A model generated the notes under the pieces. That model saw only the letters and a list, made by a program, of their open reading frames with translations. It made no database searches and was not told the DNA's origin. A program made the translations under genes and the position numbers. A stretch of 64,000 bases of DNA, from contig NZ_CP054041.1 of NCBI RefSeq assembly GCF_013282665.1, positions 62,001-126,000 on the forward strand, written 5' to 3'. Shown piece after piece: positions 1 through 10,448 of this stretch (positions are counted from its first letter, which is position 1; each line of letters opens with the position of its first letter). The DNA comes from Listeria monocytogenes. Lineage in GTDB: Bacteria > Bacillota > Bacilli > Lactobacillales > Listeriaceae.

Positions 1-1
1 C

Positions 2-661
2 GATCAAACACTAGCTGCTAAAGCAGAAAGTTTAAATGAAAAACAATTTACTTCTTTACATTATACGGCTCCTGGAACTGACCTTACAATCGGTCTTCCA
101 AAAAACCATCTTTGGGTTGGCGCTGGCAGTAAGAATAAAAAAGGACATGAATTTATGGCCAATATGCCAACAGAAGAAGTATTCTGTTGTGCGGATAAAC
201 TAAAAGTGGAAGGTTATGTTTCTAGTACAAAACCACTTAGTTATGCAGGAAATATTATCGATGACTTCAAAATCACTTTCGAAAAAGGTCGTATTGTAAG
301 TGTAGAAGCAGCATCCGGCGAAGAAATTTTGAAAGATTTAATCGCGACAGATGAAGGCTCTCACTATTTAGGCGAAGTGGCGCTAGTTCCAGACCCTTCC
401 CCTATTTCTCAATCCGGCATTTTATTCTACAATACACTATTTGACGAAAATGCTTCTAACCACTTAGCAATTGGTAGTGCGTATGCATTTAATGTTAAAG
501 GTGGCGAAGAAATGTCTCGTGAAGAATTAGAAGCAGCTGGTGTGAACAATAGTTTAACACACGTTGATTTCATGATTGGTTCTTCTGAAATGGACATTGA
601 TGGTGTAACCGAATCTGGTGAAGTTGTTCCTGTTTTCCGTAAAGGCGACTGGGCGTTCTAA
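2..661 (+). CDS. ampS: Aminopeptidase, peptidase family M29 (5' truncated by window)
   Basis: C-terminal 219 residues of a metal-dependent aminopeptidase related to B. subtilis AmpS and Thermus aminopeptidase T, which removes N-terminal residues from peptides in the cytoplasm. The reading frame is open from base 2, so the gene begins outside the window; an internal ATG at 155 is not the start. Family landmarks are visible: the ANMPTEEVF block with a metal-binding Glu, the DENASNHLAIG block, and the LTHVDFMIGS block whose His and Asp match C-terminal metal ligands of the family. A strong terminator follows about 30 bp after the stop codon. Family assignment is confident; substrate preference cannot be read from the sequence. 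Confidence 0.93.
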   Translation, partial: DQTLAAKAESLNEKQFTSLHYTAPGTDLTIGLPKNHLWVGAGSKNKKGHEFMANMPTEEVFCCADKLKVEGYVSSTKPLSYAGNIIDDFKITFEKGRIVSVEAASGEEILKDLIATDEGSHYLGEVALVPDPSPISQSGILFYNTLFDENASNHLAIGSAYAFNVKGGEEMSREELEAAGVNNSLTHVDFMIGSSEMDIDGVTESGEVVPVFRKGDWAF

Positions 662-690
662 TCCTTTTTTAAAACTTATGCCTTTTGCGT

Positions 691-724
691 AAAACCCTTG
701 TAGCTTTTGGCTTTCAAGGGTTTT
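691..724 (+). terminator. Rho-independent terminator after aminopeptidase
   Basis: AAAACCCTTG and CAAGGGTTTT form a perfect 10-bp stem with a 14-nt loop; a T-rich stretch follows. Confidence 0.85.
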
Positions 725-764
725 CGTTTGTTTATTTTTTACAAAAGAGAGCGAGGTGCATTGG

Positions 765-2024
765 ATGAAATTTAGTACATGGGACATCAATTTAAAAGTA
801 AGGCTTTTTGGGGAAGCACTACTCGATATTTCTTTTTGGATGGTCTTCCCCTTTCTAACGATTTACTTTTCGGAAAGTATTGGGCGCGAGCTGACGAGTC
901 TTTTGCTGATTATTTCGCAAGTGTTGGCGGTTTTCACAGCTTTGCTTGGCGGTTATTTTGCGGATAACTTTGGTCGTAAACGGATGATGAGTATTTCTGT
1001 CATTGGAGAAGGTTTTGGTTTTCTTGTTTTTGCAATAGGTGCACTTCATGTTGTGGATTCTCCTTACTTGAGTTTTGCTGGTTTCGCGATTGCGAGTGTT
1101 TTTATGGCGTTTTATCAGCCAGCAAGTCAAGCGATGATTGCGGATGTGGTTCCACCTGAACATCGGACGCATATTTATTCCGTGTTCTATATGATGATTA
1201 ATATTGCGGTCGTTATTGGCCCCATTCTTGGTTCGGTCTTATTCTATAATTTCACGACAGAAACGCTACTTGCCATTGTTTGCGCGGATTTATTATTACT
1301 CTTTTTACTGCAAAAATTCGGTCATGAAACAGCCCCTCTTTTGGTTAATCCTGATTTACAAAAAGAGGTTGTTCGTAAAAGTATCGGTGCTGTTTTAATG
1401 GAGCAACTGAAAAACTATAAAATTATTTTTAAAGACAAGATCTTCTTTCTTTATATTGTTGCAGGGATTATTATTTCTCAGTCATTTATGCAACTGGATT
1501 TACTTTTCCCGCTCTATATTAAAGAAGTTATCGGTGCATCTAACTTGTTCGCGTTTCATTTTACAGGTGAGCAATTGTTCGGGGTTATTGTTTCTATTAA
1601 CGGCTTCTTTGTTGCAGCGCTTACGGTCGTTGTCACTCGTTGGATGAGCCATTTTAGAGAAAAATTCGTCTTTATGAATTCTTCTTTTCTCTATGGGATA
1701 GCGATTTTCTTATTTGGTATCTCGACAGGCCCATGGGGAGCAATTTGTGCCATTATTCTCTTTAGCTTTGCGGAACTGATGACTGTTGGCTTACAACAAA
1801 CCTTTGTTTCACAATTAGCTCCAGAAGATAAACGGGCGATGTACTTCTCTGCTGCTGGACTTCGTTATACGCTGGGTAAAGTCATTGCTCCACTTGCGAT
1901 TACAATTTCGACTTTAATTGGCTATACTGGCACATTTACTATTATTGGTATTTTAGCGCTCATTAGCGGACTAATTTATTACTATATGTACGCAGAATTT
2001 GAAAAACAGCGTCAAATTTCCTAA
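765..2024 (+). CDS. Major facilitator superfamily transporter
   Basis: Twelve-helix MFS permease of 419 residues, probably a proton-driven drug or metabolite exporter in the cytoplasmic membrane. The loop between helices 2 and 3 carries the MFS motif A-like sequence GGYFADNFGRKRMM, and there is a long cytoplasmic middle loop (roughly residues 185-225). The start at 765 has GAGGTG six bases upstream; a GTG at 756 would use part of that ribosome site as coding sequence. Terminators on both sides make it a monocistronic unit. The substrate is unknown; the DHA1-like architecture suggests efflux, which is inference. Confidence 0.9.
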   Translation: MKFSTWDINLKVRLFGEALLDISFWMVFPFLTIYFSESIGRELTSLLLIISQVLAVFTALLGGYFADNFGRKRMMSISVIGEGFGFLVFAIGALHVVDSPYLSFAGFAIASVFMAFYQPASQAMIADVVPPEHRTHIYSVFYMMINIAVVIGPILGSVLFYNFTTETLLAIVCADLLLLFLLQKFGHETAPLLVNPDLQKEVVRKSIGAVLMEQLKNYKIIFKDKIFFLYIVAGIIISQSFMQLDLLFPLYIKEVIGASNLFAFHFTGEQLFGVIVSINGFFVAALTVVVTRWMSHFREKFVFMNSSFLYGIAIFLFGISTGPWGAICAIILFSFAELMTVGLQQTFVSQLAPEDKRAMYFSAAGLRYTLGKVIAPLAITISTLIGYTGTFTIIGILALISGLIYYYMYAEFEKQRQIS

Positions 2025-2025
2025 T

Positions 2026-2059
2026 AAAAAACGACTATCTGCTCTGGATAGTCGTTTTT
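2026..2059 (+). terminator. Rho-independent terminator after MFS gene
   Basis: AAAACGACTATC pairs with GATAGTCGTTTTT around a 7-nt loop, ending in a T-run. Confidence 0.88.
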
Positions 2060-2241
2060 ATTTGATTACTTTTTTTACGAAATTTTTACGAAATACCGAA
2101 AATACCTACCATATCAACATTTTAAATTACCTTTTCATTTCATCCATGTTTAAATAATGCTTATAAGGTGAAAAAAGACTATACTGTTAGTTGTACACCT
2201 AGAATTTACTCGCTATTTTTAATAGAAAGTTAGGTGTGAGA

Positions 2242-3234
2242 ATGTTTGGAACAACAACTATTGGAATTGATTTAGGTACTGCGAATATTTTAGTTTACAG
2301 TAAAGAAAAAGGCATTATACTGAATGAACCTTCTGTGGTCGCGCTAAATACGAATGATGGAACGGTACTTGCGATTGGCCAGGAAGCAAAAGAGATGATT
2401 GGTAAAACGCCGACTTCGATTTCTGCTGTAAGACCAATGAAAGACGGTGTTATCGCTGACTTTGATTTAACGAGTGGGCTTTTGCGCGAGATTATGCGCC
2501 GGATTTCAGTTAGCGGTGTGAGAAAGCCCAATGTGGTCGTTTGCACACCCACTGGCGCAACATCAGTCGAGCGCCGCGCTATTTCTGACGCGGTAAGATC
2601 AACTGGCGCTCGTTCAGTCGTTTTAATCGAAGAGCCTGTTGCAGCTGCAATTGGCGCTGATTTACCTGTAGCCGAGCCTGTCGCTAATGTAATTGTGGAT
2701 ATTGGTGGCGGTACAAGTGAGATTGCAATTATTTCATATGGTGGCGTGGTTTCAAGCACTTCAATTCGCACAGGTGGCGATCATATGGATGAAGAGATTA
2801 TTCAATATATCCGCAAAAATTACAATCTTTTAATTGGCCAATCGACGGCAGAACGAATTAAAATGGAGCTTGGTTATGCACCGATTGAACACGTAGCACA
2901 AACAGCAGATATTCGTGGTCGCGATTTACTTACTGGCTTACCAAAAACAATCCAAGTAAGTTCTACGGAAATCCAAAGCGCTTTAGCGGAAACACTACAA
3001 CGTATATTAGAAGCTATTCGGAATACGCTTGAACTTTGCCCACCAGAATTAAGTGGAGATATTGTCGATCGTGGTATTATTTTAAGTGGTGGTGGCTCCC
3101 TACTTCAAGGTTTTCGCGACTGGCTTGTACAAGAAATAGATGTCCCTGTACATATGGCTCCAAGTCCTTTGGAATCCGTTGCAATTGGCACAGGTAGATC
3201 CCTCGTTTTTGCAGATAAATTAGCCAAGAATTAA
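2242..3234 (+). CDS. MreB/Mbl-family bacterial actin (orphan paralogue)
   Basis: Cytoskeletal actin homologue of 330 residues that is expected to polymerise under the membrane and direct lateral wall synthesis. The phosphate-1 motif IGIDLGTAN is at the N terminus, [11 protein letters not shown] is the phosphate-2 loop, [10 protein letters not shown] is the adenosine motif, and [15 protein letters not shown] is the connecting block. The ATG at 2242 is preceded by AGGTG; an upstream GTG at 2236 is possible. It stands alone, without mreC, mreD, rodA or spoIIID, so it is neither the canonical mreBCD copy nor the usual mbl locus; Listeria carries several mreB-like genes. It resembles MreBH/Mbl, but exact paralogue naming needs a tree. 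Confidence 0.92.
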   Translation: MFGTTTIGIDLGTANILVYSKEKGIILNEPSVVALNTNDGTVLAIGQEAKEMIGKTPTSISAVRPMKDGVIADFDLTSGLLREIMRRISVSGVRKPNVVVCTPTGATSVERRAISDAVRSTGARSVVLIEEPVAAAIGADLPVAEPVANVIVDIGGGTSEIAIISYGGVVSSTSIRTGGDHMDEEIIQYIRKNYNLLIGQSTAERIKMELGYAPIEHVAQTADIRGRDLLTGLPKTIQVSSTEIQSALAETLQRILEAIRNTLELCPPELSGDIVDRGIILSGGGSLLQGFRDWLVQEIDVPVHMAPSPLESVAIGTGRSLVFADKLAKN

Positions 3235-3241
3235 TGGCGAT

Positions 3242-3284
3242 AAGCATCTGATGGCATGGTAACCCTTGCAATCAGATGCTTCTT
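3242..3284 (+). terminator. Terminator-like hairpin after MreB paralogue
   Basis: AAGCATCTGAT and ATCAGATGCTT form a perfect 11-bp stem around a 19-nt loop, followed by a modest T-rich stretch. Confidence 0.7.
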
Positions 3285-3300
3285 TATCTTGCTGAAAACC

Positions 3301-3327
3301 CTTATTTCTGGTAAACTTATTTCTGGT
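3301..3327 (+). repeat. Short direct repeat upstream of tRNA-Arg
   Basis: CTTATTTCTGGT occurs at 3301-3312 and again at 3316-3327, three bases apart, between the MreB terminator and the tRNA. Its function is unknown. Confidence 0.6.
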
Positions 3328-3363
3328 GTCTGGCTTTTGGGAGTCAGATAAATTAGATAATAG

Positions 3364-3435
3364 GCCCATATAGTTAAACGGATATAACAAGCCCCTCCTA
3401 AGGGCTAGTTCGTGGTTCGATTCCGCGTATGGGCG
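3364..3435 (+). tRNA. tRNA-Arg (anticodon CCT)
   Basis: A full cloverleaf can be drawn. The acceptor arm GCCCATA (3364-3370) pairs with TATGGGC (3428-3434). The D stem is GTTA/TAAC. The anticodon stem AGCCC/GGGCT encloses loop CTCCTAA with anticodon CCT. The T arm is CGTGG, TTCGATT, CCGCG. The 3' CCA is not encoded. It reads AGG arginine codons. tRNA genes of this type are common integration sites for islands, but none is inserted here. Confidence 0.96.
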
Positions 3436-3437
3436 CT

Positions 3438-3485
3438 CAAAAAAAGCCGAAAGCACTTGATAAATCAAGGTTTCCGGCTTTTTTC
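3438..3485 (+). terminator. Terminator after tRNA-Arg
   Basis: An A-run plus GCCG-AAA pairs with TTTCCGGC plus a T-run, with an inner CTTGAT/ATCAAG helix. It lies three bases beyond the tRNA and also faces the 3' end of the minus-strand pseudogene. Confidence 0.85.
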
Positions 3486-3506
3486 GTTTTTATTTCAACT
3501 CTTTAT

Positions 3507-4077
3507 TCATGCATAAAATGTTACATCATTTTTCTTTGCTGAAAATTTCAACGTATATTCCGCATCATCTGAAAATGGTCTGGAAGCAATTTTCACTTTA
3601 GTGTAATCACAACTATTATTTCTTAGAGCTGATTTAATCACTTTGATATCTATTTCTTCATCAAAACCACACAAAATATATTTAAAGCAAATTGCTTGTT
3701 GGGATTCGCGATTTGTCCTATGTCAAAACCATCCACACCCCCTAAGCCTTTCCAACCTAAATCGTCATTTAAAACGTCTTTTACTCGATTTTTCAGCCAA
3801 ATATCACGTTTTGTTCCTGTTAAACTTTTGAGTGGATATTGAATTAATATCCAAAAATTTTCATTTGGGGGATTTTCGCTATAGTCTTGCGGAACAAATC
3901 GCTTAATAAACGCCTCATGGAACGCAGCTTTGCTCTCGTATTTTCCAGATAGTTGGGGGGTTCTTCTTTCTCTCCTACCTTGCCAATTTTACCGTAATGC
4001 ACGATTGCCTTATCATTATTAATCCAGTACTCAGCATACAAGATTTGATTTTATTCTTTTTTGTATAGCTTTAACAA
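3507..4077 (-). pseudogene. Decayed gene for a small WGR-domain-like protein
   Basis: Conceptual repair gives about 190 codons. Reading starts at a TTG (4077) six bases after GAGGGG. Three lesions are visible. A TAA interrupts the frame at about codon 9. A frame change occurs in a run of six Cs near 3955-3960, where seven would keep the frame. A two-base surplus within TGTGTGG near 3683-3690 needs removal. The net change of +1 and -2 makes 571 bases into exactly 190 codons ending at TGA 3507. The N-terminal part (YWINNDKAIVHYGKIGKVGE) resembles a WGR domain, a module found in nucleic-acid-related proteins; the rest (GWKGLGGVDGFDIGQIANP) I do not recognise. It could still express fragments, but the simplest reading is an inactivated gene. 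WGR assignment is tentative. Confidence 0.75.
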
Positions 4078-4158
4078 TGTTTTCCCCTCATGATGTATAT
4101 AATTGGAGTCTGCATTAGAGCGTTTTATTTATTATAACAAATTTTCCATAGCTCGCAA

Positions 4159-4827
4159 TTATTTTCTGACCGTATACAAAATCCAATTCCCTTTCTCCTT
4201 CTCCACTACCTCCCTAAAGCCAATTTCTTTTAAGAGCGCTGTTAGTGAGGCGGTTGTTTTATATTCGTCCATATGATAATCAATTTTATCTTTTTCGGAT
4301 GACAGTATTAAAACACCATCTTGTGACATGACACGATAAATTTCTTCAAAGCCTTTTTGGGGATTATCCCAGTACATATGTGTTTGAATGGCATAAACTA
4401 AATCGAAAAAACCCGTTTGATAATTCATCAAAGCGACATCTTGTATAGATAGCTTCACTTTGCCATTATTGATTGCTTTTTTGTTCAAATTGGTGGCTGT
4501 TTTATAAGATTCTTCAGAAATATCCGCTCCGTAAATAGTCCAATTTTTATTTAATTCAGCTAAGTTTTTAATATTGGAACCCCCACCATAACCAATATCT
4601 AATACATGAGTAACATCATTCATTTCTGTATTACTAATTGTCCACTTACTCAAATCTTCAAAATAGGATGACCATATTTTCGTAGTAATTTCACCAATAA
4701 TTCCATGCGGATTTGCTGCTTGTTCGCTTAAATAGCTAATTAATGGTTTGTATAAAATAAAACTCATCCCAATGACACCTCCCAAAATAATTAGCGTTAT
4801 TTTCTTTCTTTTGGTTTTTTTCATCAT
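4159..4827 (-). CDS. Membrane-anchored class I SAM-dependent methyltransferase
   Basis: Protein of 222 residues. A very basic N terminus (KKTKRKK) precedes one hydrophobic segment at about residues 10-28, so the enzyme is probably tethered to the membrane with a cytoplasmic or juxtamembrane catalytic domain. Motif I is VLDIGYGGGSNIKNL (about residues 75-90), the acidic end of strand 2 is YGADIS, and FFDLVYAIQTHMYWDNP is the motif IV region. The substrate is unknown; a small molecule, lipid or quinone is possible. It is divergent from a tetR gene with shared, operator-bearing promoters, so it is likely the target of that regulator. A -35 TTGACT and -10 TATACA lie upstream at 4889-4916. Confidence 0.87.
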   Translation of the reverse strand: MMKKTKRKKITLIILGGVIGMSFILYKPLISYLSEQAANPHGIIGEITTKIWSSYFEDLSKWTISNTEMNDVTHVLDIGYGGGSNIKNLAELNKNWTIYGADISEESYKTATNLNKKAINNGKVKLSIQDVALMNYQTGFFDLVYAIQTHMYWDNPQKGFEEIYRVMSQDGVLILSSEKDKIDYHMDEYKTTASLTALLKEIGFREVVEKEKGNWILYTVRK

Positions 4828-4853
4828 AATTAAAGTCCTTTCGCGACTCTCTA

Positions 4854-4885
4854 GTTTTGAAATAGTGTTTATAATATTTCAAAAC
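4854..4885. promoter_or_regulatory. Operator 1 of the TetR/methyltransferase pair
   Basis: Perfect palindrome GTTTTGAAAT, 12 bases, ATTTCAAAAC. It lies just downstream of the methyltransferase -10 box and would cover its transcription start. It shares arms and spacing with operator 2. Confidence 0.8.
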
Positions 4886-4888
4886 CAT

Positions 4889-4916
4889 TGTATAATAACC
4901 TTCACGTACAAGTCAA
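4889..4916 (-). promoter_or_regulatory. Promoter of methyltransferase gene
   Basis: On the minus strand, -35 TTGACT (4911-4916) and -10 TATACA (4889-4894) are separated by 16 bases. Confidence 0.65.
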
Positions 4917-4921
4917 CAACT

Positions 4922-4949
4922 TTTGAAATTTATTGATTTATATTTCAAA
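4922..4949. promoter_or_regulatory. Operator 2 of the TetR/methyltransferase pair
   Basis: TTTGAAAT, 12 bases, ATTTCAAA: the same arms and same 12-base spacer as operator 1. It overlaps the likely -35 region of the tetR gene, whose TATATT -10-like box is at 4966, so autoregulation is plausible. Confidence 0.8.
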
Positions 4950-5011
4950 TCAAAAATTTTTATGTTATATTAGTATTAAGGACAAGATTAGCTTAGGGAA
5001 GTGTTTAAGAC

Positions 5012-5596
5012 ATGAATAATTATGAAAAAAGAACACGAAAAAAGAAGACTGCAATTATCCAGGCAGCACTTTCTTTATTTGGGAAAAAAGGATTTTCCGA
5101 TGTAAGTATTAAAGATATTGCCACCCTCGCAGATGTTTCGCAAGTATCTATTTATAATTATTTCGGAAGTAAAGAAGCGCTTGTTTCTGAATGTGCTAGC
5201 ATTATTATGCAAGATACTATTACTTTAGCGGAAGAAATTTTAGCATCAGAAGGAACATTTACGCAAAAATTAGAGCGGGCTATTCAGCTGTGTAATGCAG
5301 AAATAAATCTTTCTTTAAGTAAATTTATTTCAGAAAAAGCTAGTAAAGACGCGCAATTTATCGCACTGTTAGTGAATAATATTAACGCACTTAAAAATGA
5401 CATTTATATGAAATATATTGCTATTGGCAAGCAAGAAAAAATTATTGATAGCCGTCTTTCTGATCGATCGATTCAACTTTTTATTGAAGCAATTAATGGT
5501 TTAGGTTTCACAGTTCCAGAGGAAGAACTTGAGGAGAAACAGCCTGAGATAGTGCAGTTGTTTTTGTATGGGTTGATTGGGAAATATAATGAATAA
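5012..5596 (+). CDS. TetR/AcrR-family transcriptional regulator
   Basis: Regulator of 194 residues. The N-terminal helix-turn-helix is typical: AIIQAALSLFGKKGFSDVSIKDIA followed by recognition helix VSQVSIYNYFGSKEAL (residues about 12-55). The C-terminal ligand-binding and dimer domain is unspecialised, so the ligand is not predictable. It is divergent from the methyltransferase gene at 4159-4827, with two matching palindromes between them, which suggests local repression and autoregulation. GGGAAGTG serves as ribosome site about ten bases ahead of the ATG. A bidirectional terminator separates it from the convergent DUF871 gene. Confidence 0.92.
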   Translation: MNNYEKRTRKKKTAIIQAALSLFGKKGFSDVSIKDIATLADVSQVSIYNYFGSKEALVSECASIIMQDTITLAEEILASEGTFTQKLERAIQLCNAEINLSLSKFISEKASKDAQFIALLVNNINALKNDIYMKYIAIGKQEKIIDSRLSDRSIQLFIEAINGLGFTVPEEELEEKQPEIVQLFLYGLIGKYNE

Positions 5597-5624
5597 ATTA
5601 AGCAATGTATTCATTTTTGACACA

Positions 5625-5672
5625 ATAAAACGTCTGCAATCCATTTTTTAATGTGATTGCAGACGTTTTTTA
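5625..5672. terminator. Bidirectional terminator between tetR and DUF871 gene
   Basis: AAAACGTCTGCAATC pairs with GATTGCAGACGTTTT, with A-run and T-run on opposite sides, between two convergent genes. Confidence 0.9.
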
Positions 5673-5688
5673 TAACTTGTAATTTTTA

Positions 5689-6777
5689 TTATTTCTTCTT
5701 CTCAACCAATCTAAAATGTTGCCATGGTAGAATCGTATCTAGTAAATAGCGCTCTTCTGGAACGATTCGAGCAACGATATTGGTGTTGCCGGAGTTTTCC
5801 ATTTCTTGAAGTGCTACTTGCATTTCGCCTTTATAGCGCTCATAACCGTCGTTATCGATAGTCACGTCGCCTTTTGCAATAGTATTTGTGTCGTGTGCAG
5901 GGAAATCGAATTGTTTGAAATTAACACGCGTCATTGTTGAACGTAGCACGTACTCGGAAGCATCGCCACGATTGAAATGTTTTTGTGTTAAAACGATTTC
6001 TTTTTCCACGTCTGTTGCGCCGTCTAAAAACTCTACTGCTAATTGTAATTCATTACGGTTTAATTCGCTTAAAGCGCGTAATTCGTCTTCAGAAGCGAAC
6101 ATATTCCCGACAATGACGTCATCAATCAGGCCAGTGTTCCAAAGATCTTTTGCTTGAACAGTAATGTCTACTCCGCGATGTTCTTCCATTGTTGGAAGCC
6201 CGCCGTCCACAACAAACCAAGGGCCAAATTCGCCGCTGTTAGAAGATACGAACGCCGCTGTACGTAAGTTTAAATCTTTGAATTGTTTACTTGTACGTAA
6301 GAAATGTTCTCTGGAAAGACCAGTGTATTTTCTTGGGTAGAAGTTATGACAACCAATGATATTTCCTACGTTGGCTTGGTAAGATAGGATATTTTCAACG
6401 TAGCGAGTACCATTACTAATGTTTAACTCGATTTTTAAGTCCGTATCGTCGAATGACATTGCTGCCTCTTCGGAACCGGAGAAGCCTAAATCAAGACGAA
6501 GGCCTGCTAAACCAAGCTCTTTGAAACGATCTAATTCTTTATAAGTGATATTTAACGATTCAAATACAGTAGGATCAACATCAGCAATAACGTCAAATCC
6601 TAATTCTTTTGCGCGTTTGCAAATAGTTTCTAATTTAGCAAATTCCGCTTCATCATTAGCAGAAATCAAGCAAGTGAAGATACGGCTAAAACCATATTTT
6701 GCAGCTGTTTCAATATATTCTAATGATTCTTCTAGTGCTACATGTTGTGGAAATACGGATATTCCTAATTTTCTCAT
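5689..6777 (-). CDS. DUF871 protein, MupG-like 6-phospho-glycosidase
   Basis: Protein of 362 residues of the DUF871 family. The N-terminal two thirds form a predicted TIM barrel (MRKLGISVFPQHVALEESLEYIETA; GLRLDLGFSG; FYPRKYTGLS) and the last third is a smaller beta-domain (GDVTIDNDGYERYKGEMQV). The characterised member is S. aureus MupG, a 6-phospho-N-acetylmuramidase that splits MurNAc-6-phosphate-GlcNAc after PTS uptake. Here it is the last gene of an operon with PTS IIB and IIA, which fits cleavage of a phosphorylated disaccharide in the cytoplasm. Whether the substrate is a muropeptide-derived sugar or another beta-disaccharide is not known. Start ATG is preceded by an AAGGGA ribosome site. 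Confidence 0.88.
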   Translation of the reverse strand: MRKLGISVFPQHVALEESLEYIETAAKYGFSRIFTCLISANDEAEFAKLETICKRAKELGFDVIADVDPTVFESLNITYKELDRFKELGLAGLRLDLGFSGSEEAAMSFDDTDLKIELNISNGTRYVENILSYQANVGNIIGCHNFYPRKYTGLSREHFLRTSKQFKDLNLRTAAFVSSNSGEFGPWFVVDGGLPTMEEHRGVDITVQAKDLWNTGLIDDVIVGNMFASEDELRALSELNRNELQLAVEFLDGATDVEKEIVLTQKHFNRGDASEYVLRSTMTRVNFKQFDFPAHDTNTIAKGDVTIDNDGYERYKGEMQVALQEMENSGNTNIVARIVPEERYLLDTILPWQHFRLVEKKK

Positions 6778-6798
6778 TTAAATCATCCCTTCAAAAAC

Positions 6799-7101
6799 TT
6801 ATTTAGAGCGGTATAAATCAATAATTTCTTTAGCTAAATCTTTAAAAGTAATAGCGTTCATTAAGTGATCTTGCGCGTGAACTAGTAGTAAAGATACTTC
6901 TGCCTTTTCGCCGCGTGCTTCCCCTTGAATTAATGAAGTTTGTGAATGGTGTGCTTCAAGTAGTGCCGCTTCTGCACTTTTGATTTGCTCATCTGCCGCG
7001 TCAAAATCCCCTTTTTTTGCCGCTTCGATTGCTAGCATTGCGTCGCTTTTAGCGTTTCCCCCGTGTACGATTAATTGCATAATTGTTTGTTCTAATTCCA
7101 T
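6799..7101 (-). CDS. PTS lactose/cellobiose-family IIA component
   Basis: Cytoplasmic phosphocarrier of 100 residues. It is all-helical, with the family signature VHAQDHLM; the first His (about residue 75) is the expected phosphorylation site, receiving phosphate from HPr and passing it to IIB. The length matches stand-alone IIA of the lac/cel family. It lies between the IIB gene (70 bp upstream) and the DUF871 gene (21 bp downstream) under one sigma-54 promoter. No IIC membrane component is encoded nearby, so this IIA must work with a permease encoded elsewhere or have a non-transport role. Confidence 0.93.
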   Translation of the reverse strand: MELEQTIMQLIVHGGNAKSDAMLAIEAAKKGDFDAADEQIKSAEAALLEAHHSQTSLIQGEARGEKAEVSLLLVHAQDHLMNAITFKDLAKEIIDLYRSK

Positions 7102-7170
7102 TGTTTACACATCCTTTTTCATTTATCGAACGTATGTCTAATTGCTCTTCAAGCAGTCTCGAACTCGAGA

Positions 7171-7479
7171 TTATTTCTCAATCATTGCTAGTGCATCATT
7201 TAGCACTTTTTCGCCGTCCATTGTTCCATAGTCAATCCCGTTAATGATCGCAACTGGAATACCTAATGGATCCAGTACTCGCTTCAAATTCTTCTCTAAA
7301 AACCGAACTTGTGGTGCGAGTAAAACAACATCTACGTTGCCTTTATACTTATCAAAATCAGCTTCCGCCACTGCAATGACAGTAGCGTCCACTTGTTGTT
7401 TTTCGATAGCTTCTGTCATTTTTTTTACGAGCAGACTTGTGGACATACCGGCCGAACAAACTAACATGATGTTATTCAT
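7171..7479 (-). CDS. PTS lactose/cellobiose-family IIB component
   Basis: Cytoplasmic phosphocarrier of 102 residues. The phosphocysteine loop CSAGMSTS starts at Cys8, and LLAPQVRFL is the usual second block of cellobiose-type IIB proteins. It accepts phosphate from IIA and donates it to the sugar in the IIC channel. It is the first gene of the IIB-IIA-DUF871 operon. The RBS AGGAGG is visible upstream, and a -24/-12 promoter lies about 45 bases ahead of the start codon. The convergent-looking ORF on the opposite strand is a shadow. Confidence 0.94.
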   Translation of the reverse strand: MNNIMLVCSAGMSTSLLVKKMTEAIEKQQVDATVIAVAEADFDKYKGNVDVVLLAPQVRFLEKNLKRVLDPLGIPVAIINGIDYGTMDGEKVLNDALAMIEK

Positions 7480-7521
7480 TAATTTAACCTCCTAGTTTGA
7501 AAAGCTGCACGTATGTATAAT

Positions 7522-7539
7522 ATGCAAGATATGTGCCAA
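7522..7539 (-). promoter_or_regulatory. Sigma-54 (-24/-12) promoter of the PTS operon
   Basis: On the minus strand, TTGGCAC, five bases, TTGCAT: an almost perfect match to the RpoN consensus TGGCAC-N5-TTGCW. It lies between the PTS IIB gene and the gene for an RpoN-dependent activator, which is the expected partner. Confidence 0.93.
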
Positions 7540-7589
7540 CTTTTCTTCTTGTTTGTTGCTTTCTTATCAAGTTTTCACTTACACAAGTA

Positions 7590-7634
7590 AAAAAGCCAAG
7601 TGTGTAAGACAATACACACTTGGCAGTTTTTTTC
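7590..7634 (-). terminator. Terminator of levR-like gene
   Basis: GCCAAGTGTGTA and TACACACTTGGC form a perfect 12-bp stem with T-runs on both sides, directly after the activator's stop codon. Confidence 0.9.
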
Positions 7635-10313
<2,679 letters not shown>

Positions 10314-10390
10314 CTACTCTACTCCTTTTTAAAACTCTATGATTCCATTATACCTTTTTAAATGGCATCCTCGCAACGATAAAAATTAAG

Positions 10391-10445
10391 TAAAAAAAAG
10401 CGCGAATGCTTTTCTTTCTATACAAGAGAGAAAAACATTCGGCGC
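10391..10445 (-). terminator. Terminator after RNA helicase gene
   Basis: On the minus strand GCGCCGAATG pairs imperfectly with CATTCGCGC and is followed by a run of eight Ts. Confidence 0.75.
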
Positions 10446-10448
10446 ATC

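Noticed and set aside
854..1172. ORF opposite the MFS gene
   Set aside because: Antisense shadow with no ribosome site and unlikely, Lys/Arg-rich composition; the plus-strand MFS frame explains the region.
3364..4158. Genomic island or prophage remnant at tRNA-Arg
   Set aside because: No integrase, no repeat of the tRNA 3' end and no other mobile genes; only a decayed gene and normal core genes follow.
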